The notes under the pieces: generated by a model
Seen by the model: only the letters and a program-made list of their open reading frames with translations
Databases searched by the model: none
What the model was told of the DNA's origin: nothing
Shown: piece by piece, positions 33,081 to 45,000 of the stretch
How the letters are laid out: every line of letters begins with the position of its first letter
Numbering within the stretch: the stretch's first letter is position 1
Translations under genes and position numbers: made by a program
DNA from: Elgaria multicarinata webbii
Lineage: Eukaryota; Chordata; Lepidosauria; Squamata; Anguidae
Length of the DNA stretch: 64,000 nt
Reading direction: 5' to 3'
Assembly (NCBI RefSeq): GCF_023053635.1
Contig: NC_086183.1
Span: 34,205,501 to 34,269,500 of the forward strand

Positions 33081-36000
33081 ACATTTTCAACAAGAAAAGC
33101 AAAATGTGGTCTTTGACCTGCTTTTCTCTTGTGGAGAACAAGAGATTGGGGATTCACTGGACCAGTTTGCATAATTGAACAGCCCATTGTGGTTTATTTA
33201 ACCTATGGTGGACTATGGCACATACAGTATAACACATAACACATGGGCTGGGTTCAGACAACATGCTAACCCACATTCAAGGGTTGAGTTTGGTTGTTTT
33301 GAGCCAAGGGTTGTTGTTGAAACCTGGGTTATCATGTTGCCTGAACCCAGCCATGATAACAAACCATGGTTTGTAAACCGTGAACAACCCACAGTTCACA
33401 ACCCAACAGCAAACCATGGGTTCTCTTCATGGGTTGTTTGTGGTTAACAAACCATGGTTTGTTAGCATGGCTGAATTCAGACAAGACGTTAATCCAAGTT
33501 TCAAAAAACCCCACCATGGTTCAACAACCTACATTCAATCCATACCCAACCCTTGAGTGTGGGTTATCATACTGTCTGAATCCAGTGACTCTTGTTGGAT
33601 TATGTGAGGGCTGTTTAACTCATGGTCCCTGGGTTCACATGATAAGAAGAAGCCCAAGCCAAGCAGTGACTATGTAAATCCTGCTTGGCATGCACTGCAG
33701 CCCATTGTGCCTTAAACAACCCACAGTGGACTGTTTTGATCATCTGAACCTGGCCACTGCAAAAGGATAGGAGTGCCAAGTCCCTTGTACTCCTCTCTGA
33801 CTCATTGTTTAGGTGATGTGCAACATGTATTAGTTAGCACAGTGCAACCACAACCTGGCTGGCTAAGGAGTGGTCAACAGTAGGTCTCCCCCACTCTTTC
33901 AGGGCTTATGGATGAAGTGGGGATACCTGTATTAAGGAGTAATTCTTTGTTTGTATAAATATGCCTTCCTTTGGTTGAACCCAAAGGAAGGCACATCCCA
34001 GAGTGCAGGACACGGAATAATGGGCTCAAGTTACAGGAAGCCAGATTCCGGCTGGACATCAGGAAAAACTTCCTGACTGTTAGAGCAGTATGACAATGGA
34101 ACCAGTTACCTAGAGAGGTTGTGGGCTCTCCCACCCTAGAGGCCTTCAAGAGGCAGCTGGACAAGCATCTGTCAGGGATGCTTTAGGGTGGATTCCTGCA
34201 TTGAGCAGGGGGTTGGAGTCGATGGCCTTGTAGGCCCCTTCCAACTCTGCTATTCTATAATTCTGTGAACCCCCAAATCTCAGGTACTGAAGATGCACGA
34301 GAACTAAAATGTCTCAGAGAGTTCTAACATTTTAAAAATTGTATTAATCTGTGAATTCTTGAGTAAGGAACTAGGGGTAGTCATAATTCCAGATTAATTA
34401 ACCCACAGCAAACAAAAAAACCAAAAAGTTGTGACCTTTGGAATGTGGGGTTGTCAACTCTACAGATCCAGCCGATTCTTCCCTGGAGGGCCTCCTGCCA
34501 CCTGACGCCTTAGCGCCCCAACCTGGAATGGGGGCGCCTTGTGGTGCTGACATCGTCCAACCCCAAGCACTGACCTCACCGGAGTTCCGCCGACTCTCAC
34601 TGCGGCATGAAGAGATGGAGGAGGACCACGAGGAAGAGGGGGCAGGCCAGGAACCAGCCACGGAGCAGCATCAAGTTGAACCAGACCAATCAGGGAACAC
34701 TCTGGAAATATGCATCACAGGTAAGCAGACGACAGAGGTCAGGAGAGGGGGCGTCCTTTTGGCAGGCTGCCGGATTCCTTAAATGCTCTGCTGGACTCAG
34801 AGAAAAGGAGGGAACCAAAACGGTGCTGGGGCTCCCTGTTAGGGAACCAGACAGAGAGCCTAGCAGGAGGTCCCAGGGTGCAGAATCTCTAGTAACAGGG
34901 GCTCTCCCTGAGGCAGGGACATAGGAAGTAACAGCCCTCCAGGGTTTCAAGCAGGGAAGTCTTTCTTGGCTGGACCTGGGACCTCCAGCGTGCAGAACGT
35001 GGCCTCTGCCACTGAATTGGGGGCCCTTCGCAGAGTCTGGATCCTGGCGAACGCATGGGGATGGCCCAACTTTCTGATTCAGCCTAAGGCAGCTTCCTCT
35101 GTCCGTTCAGCTATGCTGGTATTCTGCACAGCTCAGCCTGCTTAATAGTTTTCCCGCCTTCTTCCTCACTGTGTAGATTAGTTGGTGATATGCTGTTTCG
35201 CTTTTGTCATTCCAAGTTTCTTATCAGGGCCTGAGGTGCAGAGAAATGGGGGAGGGGGGGCACAGACAATAATGCTGCTCCATTCCTTAATATCTCACCT
35301 GGAAACCCCCCCCCCAATTTTCTGTTTTGTAAGCGCTTTGTAGAACCTGGAAACATGTTCTCATTAGTATTATTTTGATACTTTCATGAGGACTAGAAAC
35401 CTGCCATGGTTTATTGAAAAGAAAGAAATTAAAGGTTCCGGTTTGCTGCTTACGGGCTTTCCTCTGCAGCTCACAAGCACGTATGTTGGAATTGTTGTAG
35501 ATCGCAAGCTGAGTATGAGCCAACAGTGCGATAGGGCTGCAAGAAAGGCAAATGCTATTTTGGGCTGCTGCATTAATAGAAGTATAGCTTCCAAATCACG
35601 TGAGGTCCTGGTTCCTCTCTATTCGGCCCTGGTTAGGCCTCATCTAGAGTATTGCGTCCAGTTCTGGGCTCCACAATTCAAGAAGGACGCAGACAAGCTG
35701 GAGCGTGTTCAGAGGAGGGCAACCAGGATGACTGGGGGTCTGGAAACAAAGCCCCATGAAGAGAGACTGAAACATCTGGGCATGTTTAGCCTGGAGAAGA
35801 GAAGATTGAGGGGAGACATGAGAGCACTCTTCAAAGACTTAAAAGGTTGTCACACAGAGGAGGGCCAGGATCTCTTCTCGATCCTCCCAGAGTGCAGGAC
35901 ACGGAATAACGGGCTCAAGATACAAGAAGCCAGATTCCAGCTGGACATCAGGAAAAACTTCTTGACTGTTAGAGCAGTGCGACAATGGAATCAGTTACCT

Positions 36001-39000
36001 AGGGAGGTTGTGGGCTCTCCCACCCTCGAGGCCTTCAAGAGGCAGCTGGACAAGCATCTGTCAGGGATGCTTTAGGGTGGATTCCTGCATTGAGCAGGAA
36101 GTTGGACTCAATGGCCTTGTAGGCCCCTTCCAACTCTGCTATTCTATGATTCTATGTTCCTTGACTACTTTCCAGGGATTCCTGGACAATGGTGCCTGTG
36201 AGTTTCCAGCGGCTGCTGAGCTGCCGGATGCCCCAGCACTTCTCTGTTTGCTTGATTCCATTATGCCGGCCTCAGTAGGGCCTACTTCGCCCAGGAAACA
36301 TCCCACTCACGGCCCCTGGCAGCGTGCCTGGAGGAGAATTGCAGCCGAGTCGAGTCAGGGGTATATTTAGCTGATGTGCTGAGTGCAGCACAAATTGGAA
36401 GCAGGAGGGCCTCCTTCGTGCGCTTCCCAAAGATCCCCACGTGGGCAGCTGGCTCTGGGGCACAAAGCCTGCCAAGGGGGCTCATTTTGTCTGCCTCACC
36501 CCCCATCCACCCCTGCTATGCAGACAGGGCTGAAGTCCTCTTAACCTCTCGTGTTAAAAGCCCGTTGCTCTTTCCACCCGCTTTTTAAAAAAAGTTTCAG
36601 GTCATCAAAGTTCTAAAGATATGAAAGTATTTATTTTTTAAAAAAATTATAAACACACCTTTATCCCAGAAATGATTTCAGGACGATGTACTTAAAATAA
36701 CCTAAAAACAATGCAGTACGTTACAGCACCATAACAAGAACCAAACATCTAAACATCGAAAAGTAAAACCCAGAAGCAAAATATTATTTCAACCAGCTAA
36801 AAAAAAAGTTTATTTTAAAATGCTGGTGCAAACAAAAGCAGTTTCATCTGGCACCCAAAAGAGTACAAGGTTGGTGCCAGAGATACCTCCCCTAGGAGGG
36901 CATTCCAGAGTTGGGGTGCCAGTGCAGAGAAGGCCCTTCTCTTTTAAAAAGGTTAATCAGACTTCTCTTATGAAAGGAGTACAGAAAAGGGCCTCCTTTG
37001 ATAACCAGCAGGTTGATAGGAAATGTTCTGAAACCATTGAGGGAAAGGAAGCAGGAGCCCAGTTTCATTTTCTTACAAGTCAAGTGGTTGTTTAGAAGGG
37101 TGTTTGTGAAGCAGCCATGCACTGTTGGAAAGGCAAATGCTATTTTGGGCTGCATTAATAGAAGTATAGCTTCCAAATCACGTGAGGTACTGCTTCCTCT
37201 CTATTCGGCCCTGGTTAGGCCTCATCTAGAGTATTGCGTCCAGTTCTGGGCTCCACAATTCAAGAAGGACGCAGACAAGCTGGAGCGTGTTCAGAAGAGG
37301 GCAACCAGGATGATCAGGGGTCTGGAAACAAAGCCCTATGAAGAGAGACTGAAAGAACTGGGCATGTTTAGCCTGGAGAAGAGAAGACTGGGGGGAGACA
37401 TGAGAGCACTCTTCATATACTTAAAAGGTTGTCACACAGAGGAAGGCCAGGATCTCTTCTCCATCCTCCCAGAGTGCAGGACACGGAATAACGGGCTGTA
37501 GTTAAAGGAAGCCAGATTCCAGCTAGACATCAGGAAAAACTTCCTGACTGCTAGAGCAGTACGACAATGGAACCAGTTACCTAGGGAGGTTGTGGGCTCT
37601 CCCACCCTAGAGGCCTTCAAGAGGCAGCTGGACAAGCATCTGTCGGGGATGCTTTAGGGTGGATTCCTGCATTGAGCAGGGGGTTGGACTCGATGGCCTT
37701 GTAGGCCCCTTCCAACTCTGTTATTGTATGATTCTATGAAAGGCGCCCACCCAGTGCTCCTTCCAGCATGGCAGAGGGCGCTAAGATGCCGCTCTCAAAC
37801 CACACGTGGTCACTTTCACCGTTGCTCCCAGCACTGAAGCGGTTGCTGGGACTCTTGCCTGCCGGACAACCTCTGACTGCAGCAGTGAAGAAAAGGCACT
37901 CTGCACATCCTCAGGCTGTCCCTTTTATTAATTCTTCAGTGGTTGCAAAACTGGCAAAGCCAAGGTAGGTAAAATGGCACCTTTTATCAAACCGATGTAG
38001 GTTGACATCAGAGATTATGTAAAGGTTGTGTGTTACACAGCACTCTGCATCTGATGAAGACTTCTGTGAAACTCCCCAAAGTGCAAAGTCCTTTTATTGG
38101 GCCTTCAAAAGAGGTACATTTATGTACTGGGCCTCTCTAATTATTATTTCACATTGCTGCAATGGTGGCATTGAAAATAGGTTCTGAGCTGTGGCTCAAA
38201 TTAAAGCCTGTTCTCAGCTTTCTGGGGTTAAAATCAGGCTCTCTGGGCTCTCAGCTTCCACCAAACTAGGAGGATCAGCCCTCCATCCCACCCCTCACTC
38301 CTCAGCTGAGGATGGGGGCCAGGAGAGGCTGCTCCATAAAGTCCCGGCTCACCGCCATCATCGGCGGCTGGTGCTGCCCCTCCCCACGAGGGGCCCTGGA
38401 TTGGCAAAACCTTCTCTGGCCGCCAGGCCAAGACAGGACGGAGGATCCTATGATGGGAGACGGCAGCTGGGATTCGTCAGCTATTAATAGCCCCCCGCCC
38501 CCCCCCCCGCCACCGCCCTGACAAGCGCTCCCAAGCCCCCCTCCCATGACTGGGCATCCCTCCTCCAGCAAAACAGCCGTGGTGCGCGGTGAGGTTCCCG
38601 CAGAGCCCGCAAAGAGTGTTGGAGCTGCAAGGAAAGGGTCTCGTCATGGCGAACAGAGGTGGGACCCTCCCCTCTTTTAAAAAAGATTCCTGAATGGGCA
38701 AAGCTGGGGGAGGGCGAGAAGATAGCAGATGGGTGGAAGGGACTTGGCAGAGGGAATTTGGGGGCTGGGGGCTGGGGAGAAGGCTCAGGAGCCAGCACAA
38801 GGCCAGTGGCTACCAAAGAGCTTGAACTGGGCTACCCAAGGTGGGATGGGGGACAACAGGCAGGACATGGAGCCAAACCTTAGAGCCTGTTTCCGACTGT
38901 GTGTGGGGTGGGGTGGGGTGGGGTGGGGTGGGGAGTATGAGATCAGGGGAGCTGACGTATGGGTGTAGAGGAATGGCGTGGCTGCTGTTGGAAATTGCTG

Positions 39001-42000
39001 GCTGGGGATCCCCAAATCCTCGTGTCTGGGGCCAAGCCTTCTGACCCCCTACCCCACCCCACAACTAAATCTCTTGTGCCTGCACAGACGCATTGAACGG
39101 CCTGCCTGGCATTTGGGCCTGTCAGTTATGGGGAGGGTGGGAGGGGGCAGGGCGAGAAGCCTCCGACAGCTGCAGGCGCTGGGCTCCCTCGCCTCTCTTT
39201 CCCCAGCCCCTCCTCCACTCCCGGGCCGGCAGGGCCGATCGAGAAGGGGCAAGACGTCCCCCCAGCCCGGGCTCCGTCCTGGATTTAGCCCTTTAGGAGG
39301 GCGCTGGCAGGGAGGCTGGGAGGGCAAAATGGCTGTGAGCCCCTGGCCGTAGGCTTCTTCTCGGCAGCCCTGGGGCACGTTGCCAAATAGTCCTAACCCT
39401 TGCCAGGCCTTAGCCACAGAACTTGGGGAGTAACTCATCAAGAGTGCTGCTGGGCATGTGCAGAGTGTTTTCTCATCAGCTGCGAGTAACTGCAACCACC
39501 CTCATTTGAGAGGAGGCGGCCATGGCTGCTGGGTACGGAGGGCCGGCTTCTAGGATTTGCGCCGTGAAGAGGGAAAAGGTTGTTTCTTGCTCCTCGAGCA
39601 GCCTTCCCCAACCTGGTGCCCTGCAGTTGTGGACTACAGCTGGCTGGGGGATTCTGGGAGTTGTAGTCCAACACATCTGGAGGGCTCTTGACGGCTGGGT
39701 TTTGGCAGGTTCTGTCTCCGCCAGTGTGGCCAAACGTAACCCCAGGGCTTGGCGCGCGTCCGGGGTAGATCAGAGGTCTCCAGCCTCGGCTTCTCCTTTG
39801 GTCATGGGACCTGCCGCTGCCATTCCAGGTTGGAGGAACCTGGGCAGAGGCCCAGGCGTTGACTCAGCAGCTGCAGCAGCAGCAGCACTGGGAAATGAGG
39901 CTGGCGCTCCCCTTCCTCCACCACACTCGGGAAGCGGGACGGGCGTCTCCTGTGGGTGCCAGGCCGATCGCCAAGGCAGCTCCCCTCAGTTGCAGAGGGG
40001 CGTCACTTGGCCTCCGACCTGGGTGGGCTTCCCAGAGGTCTTCCTCAAGGGGTGGGATTGGCTTACTCCGACGGGGCGCTGCTGCAAGGGAAAACATCAC
40101 TGCCCCTTTGCCTTGGAAATCTCAGGGTTGTCTTTAACAAAGAGCCAATATGTTCCGATAGGAATCACACAGGCTTGTATCACCAGGGGGGCAGAAGAGT
40201 CCCAGCCCCCTTAGGTTTTGTGATCCCGCCCCCCGCCCAGCTACTGTTTTTAGAAGACTGTGGAAGAGGGGTCATGATTTGGCAAAAAATGGGGGAATGT
40301 CAAGGGCTGAGGCTTGTGGGCCTTAATATCATTAAGGGTCTCCGTACTTTTCCCCTCACCCCTAATTCAAGTACCGGTTGGAATACATTGGACCAAAAGG
40401 TATATCTAACATAGAATAGGGTTAAAGGTGACTACTGCATCATAACTACTTGTAAAAGCAAGGACTTCTACCTGCTGTGACATCACAGAATGTTCAGAAA
40501 TATTTTAACTGCTGAAGGGGAGCGGACCAGGTACGGAGAGCTCCGTGTTGTGAGGGAAGTAAAAAAGTGGCTGGGTGTGGGAAACCCTTGTGCAACGGCA
40601 ATGCCGAAAGGGTAGGAAAAAGAGGAGAACTCGAATACAGTTCGGTGCAGGTGCCTAGATCTAGGCAAACCGTGTTGCTTTCTGCATACGGCTGCGGGGA
40701 GTGTCTGCAATCATTTCAGGAAACAAAACATCCCAGCGGCAAGTGCTTTTCCGTGCTGCCTGTCTGGTCACGGATTGCGGAGCGGCACCCGTTTCTCACT
40801 GACAGTGCAATTATCAGGACTAGAGACGCAAATGGATCCCTTCCTTTCTTTTAAAGGCAAGATCCCATTCCACCGCAGAGCTGACAGGCTCTGACTTGGG
40901 AGATCAGCGTGATCACGTCGCTGTGCTTCCTTTATTTCCTGTTTTCCTGTTCTCCCTGCAGTGGCAGACTTGGTGTACTGGCGGGACACCCGCAAATCGG
41001 CGTTTGTGTTCACCGCCTTGATGGTGGCGTTGCTGTGCCTGCTGCATTTCAGCATCATCAGCGTGGCCTCCTACGTCTCCCTGGCCGCCCTCGGCGTCAC
41101 GATCTCTCTCAGGGTTTACAGCAAACTGCTACAGGCCATTCACCGGGGAGAGGGGAAGAACCCCTTCCAGTGAGTAAGGCTGGGATCGACCCAGACAGCT
41201 CGGCACCCGAGGGTGGGAGGAATCCACAGGGCACCCCCCAGCAACATGCGGCCATGTGGGGCGCAATCGACCGCTGGGAAATTCTCACACACATGCCTCA
41301 TTGAAACGGATGGGAGCCATCGAAGAGCCGCGGGGACTTGTGCAGGAGAAGCGGTTCACTGGGGCGAGCGCCCTGGACAGGTCGGGCCGTGTCCATCTGG
41401 GTTGCAATCTTGCTGGGCTGCAGAACTAGGAAACCACCAAATGATCAGCGGTGGGCGGAAAGGGGCTGCGGCCTGGGGGAGGAGGGAGGCATGGCTATCT
41501 GGGGGACCGCAGGACCTGAGGTTCTGCACCCCTGCTTTAATGGCACCCCAAATTCGCACTCACGCTGCGCCTTGCCCGGTGGCGATGCCAGCTTCCCCGA
41601 AGACCCCCTGGAGTGCCTACCTCCCCAGCGCCTCCTGATCGCGAGGGGCGCCCCTCATTTGAGCTGCATAGTACGATGGGTGCCGAAGCGGTGCTGTGTT
41701 CACACGACTCCCTGCCGCTTCCTCTCCCCTTCCTTTGCCAGGGCTCAGCTCGATGCTGACTTGGGGCTGTCGAAAGAGCAGCTGGAGCACCTGACAGAGC
41801 GAGTCGTCTTCTTCGTCACGACGGGCACAAAGTCCCTGCAGCGCCTGTTCCTGGTGGATGACATGGTGGAGTCCATTAAGGTGATTGCTCTAGCCATCGT
41901 TCCCCTGCAGCTTAATTTGGGGGCAGGGCTACAGCTTAACTGCCTCTGAACAGAGAGGCTCTATTGTTAGCTCTGGTGAACAATGCAGGCACCTGTACAC

Positions 42001-45000
42001 CTCTCCTCTTTGTGAATTTGTTTTCAGTGCCATGAAGAATCTAAGAATTGGCCTTGCTGGATCAGATCAAACCAAGCAGCTTCATCTTAGCCCAGTATCC
42101 AATTTACAACAGTGGACAGCTGGATGTCCCTGGGGAGCTCATAGGTGGGGCTCGAAGGCATCCACTTCCTCCTGTCCTTTGTTCCCCCACATCCGCTATT
42201 CAGGGGTACAAATCTCTCCAATGTAGGAGTTCCATTTTTAGCTATTGTGGTCAATAACCATCTCTCAGCCATTGGTCACTCACGATTGTCTACAGGTACT
42301 TTAGACGACTTTGGTCACCGTTCAGTTTCAGTTTTGTAAAAGCATTTTTGTGGTATGGGGCGGGGGTTGCAGCAGGGGAAATCCAGCATTTTTTTGGCAT
42401 CGCAATAAAAAGCACCAATTTCCCACAAGTGCAGTTGCATTATTCCAGTAAACCACACTGCCTCCTAGAGGTTATGTTGTAGAAAGTACAGGAAGGTAGG
42501 AAAGGAAAATAACTTCAGGGAGAGCTCTGGTCTTAATTCTGCAATAAAATCGGAAGAAGAAACAGCAGAACAGAAAGCTGAACGAGACGGACCCTTGGTC
42601 TGATCCAGCATGGCTCTTCTTAGTTCTTAACACTGACAGTTTAACAATTAACAGCTCATTTAAAACATATCAAAACTTTAAATGAACGTAAAACATACAA
42701 GAGAACAGATAACTATATCCAATACCAATAACATCAACGTTATACCCACATTAATAAACTTGTTCAGCAGGTCATATTAAGGGAGGCCTTGCAATAAGAT
42801 ACCTCACGAAATTCAGATGCAATCTACCTCTGAGTATCAGTTGCTGGGGAACAAACGAAGGGGGTGTGTGGGTGTTGTTGTTTACCTGCCATACTTGTGG
42901 GCTTCCAAAGGGAGCATCAGGCTGTCCGCTGTTGAAAACAGGCTGCTAGGTTGGGTAGTCCCACTTTGGTCTTATCCAGCAAGGCAGTTCTTTGGGTCCT
43001 TACATTCATGATGGTGATGGCAGATCAAAATAGTCGGTAGCACCTTTGCAACTTCATACTCGTCATTAAATTCTTGCCTTCTGGGATGCTGAAAATAATA
43101 TTCCTTGGTGGAATAAATTATTATCACCCTGTTGCGAAGATTGCAGAACTGCATTTAAACAAGAGTGCTATGGGAATGGATATCTATATGGGATACACAC
43201 AAAATAATATAAGCAAACCCCAGTTTGGCACTTACATACAATTTCCAGACCAACCGCTGTTTGTCTTATGATGGGTTGGGACTTGAGCCAAGGGGTCAAA
43301 TCCTGCCAAGGCTTTGTCACCACATTGCTTTCTCTCCACCCATCTTATCTTGTCCTCTGGTGGACACTGGAGGATTGGGGATGGGGGAGCCAAAGGCTGA
43401 GTTCCAATCTTGCTAGGGACCTGGCAGGATGGAACCTCTCCTGTAGGTTCTGGAAAAGACACTCCATTTGATCTCAAAACTTTCTGAATGTAGTTTTATA
43501 AAAGAGACCAGATCCAAAGCAAGATAAAACTCCTTACACCTCTCTTCTCCCTCTGTCCACTTTCAGTTTGCTTTCTTGTTCTACATCCTCACGTATGTGG
43601 GAGCTGTCTTCAATGGACTGACCTTGCTTATACTGGGTAAGGTGCTGGGCTGGGAAGGGAGAAAGCAGAGCATGTCTGGAGCAGCGCAAGTGGGGCAAAC
43701 ATACACACACGTGTCTAGGGCCTTAGCTAGACCTAAGGTTTATCCTGGGATCGTCATGAGGTCATCCCTGTTCATGGAAATGACACACAGGATATCCCGG
43801 GAGCAGGCAGGAACGACCCCGGGATAAACCTTACGTCTAGCTAAGGCCCTAGACACGTGTGTATATATATTTGTGTGTGTGTACACGTGTGCGCAAGTCT
43901 TCTGTGTCTTTAGGAGCCATATTGTAAGCAGAAATTCATCCAGTGAAGCTTTACTCTGGGCCAGAAAAAGCTGTATAAAGGCACTTTCCTGCTGCACAGG
44001 TGCCCTGAAAGATTTATTTAAAAGTGTACCCTGCCAGTTTTGCAACAGAACTCTTCCTTGAAGTGCTTCCTTACTACTGTAAAAAATGCCACTTTTGACC
44101 AGAACTACTTTGGTTGGAAGATCTGTGGTAGTTACTTCTGTTCCCCCTCAAATATTTGAAAGAGACAGTGGCTGGTTCTGCACATAACACTAGCATGGGT
44201 TGTAGAATTCTGGGTTGTTGTGATGTGTGAGTGCAGCTGCACTTTCAAACCATGATTTCGTTAGTTAACCACAAACAACCCAGGAAGAGAATCCATGGTT
44301 TGTTGTTGGCTTGTATAAACTCTGGGCTGTTTAAACCATGAGTTTTCGTGATGTGTGAACTCAGAAGCATGGGTTGCTTTGCCGGGCTACAGAGGCAGCA
44401 GGTAAGAGTGGTAAAAAAAACCCTTTGCAGCCACTCAACATGCCAGTACTACTGCGTCGCAAAGGCGTTTGGGATACAGGGAAAGAGGGGCAAAGGAGGA
44501 GGGGAAAAACAACCCAGGGATTGAGAAAATAAACCATGGCTTGTTCAGTCATCTGTCAGACAAACCCTGCATAGGGCAAAAAGCCAAAGATTAACCAGGA
44601 GTTAAATAAAACAATAGCTAGTGTTATGTGCGAACCAGGTCAGTGTGATGGGGGCCAGAGGTGGGGAGCATTGATTCTTTAAGACTCCATTGTTGCCTTT
44701 TCTTTAAATATGTATTTCACCTCAATACCTGCGTCGAGTGACATTTTGGAAAGACTCTCAGCTCAAACACCAGGGGGGAGGTGGATACGTCCAGTTATCC
44801 CAGTTGCATTTTCTCCCAGTAGGTGCTGGGGAGAGAAGCCGAGGGAGGCCACCCAAGATGTTCACCTCTCTCTCTTTTGCCTTCTCCAGGTGTGATAAGT
44901 GCATTTACCTTCCCTCTGCTGTACAGGCAACATCAGGTGAGTGTCGTGAACGTAGCTGGAACTGGTAGACTTTCTTAAAGGGAGACCCGCTGCCCCACCC

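Larger units (their letters stand above)
36156..40961 (+). other. 3' part of the long RTN2 intron (between coding exons 4 and 5)
   Basis: Besides the repeats listed separately, 38200-40950 is unusually G+C-rich with several ATG starts (38646, 39521, 40601). I could not pair any of these with a donor and with the exon at 40962. A short RTN2-C-type first exon (in human MGSK) would be expected somewhere here. No exon matching the human RTN2-A-specific hydrophobic segment was recognised. Confidence 0.4.

Noticed and set aside
33248-33595. CRISPR-like spaced repeats of AACCATGG units
   Set aside because: The units are palindromic pieces of MITEs with irregular spacing in a vertebrate intron.
35386-36075. 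229-codon open frame as a host gene
   Set aside because: From about 35500 it is the C-terminus of CR1 ORF2, shared with about nine other copies in the window.
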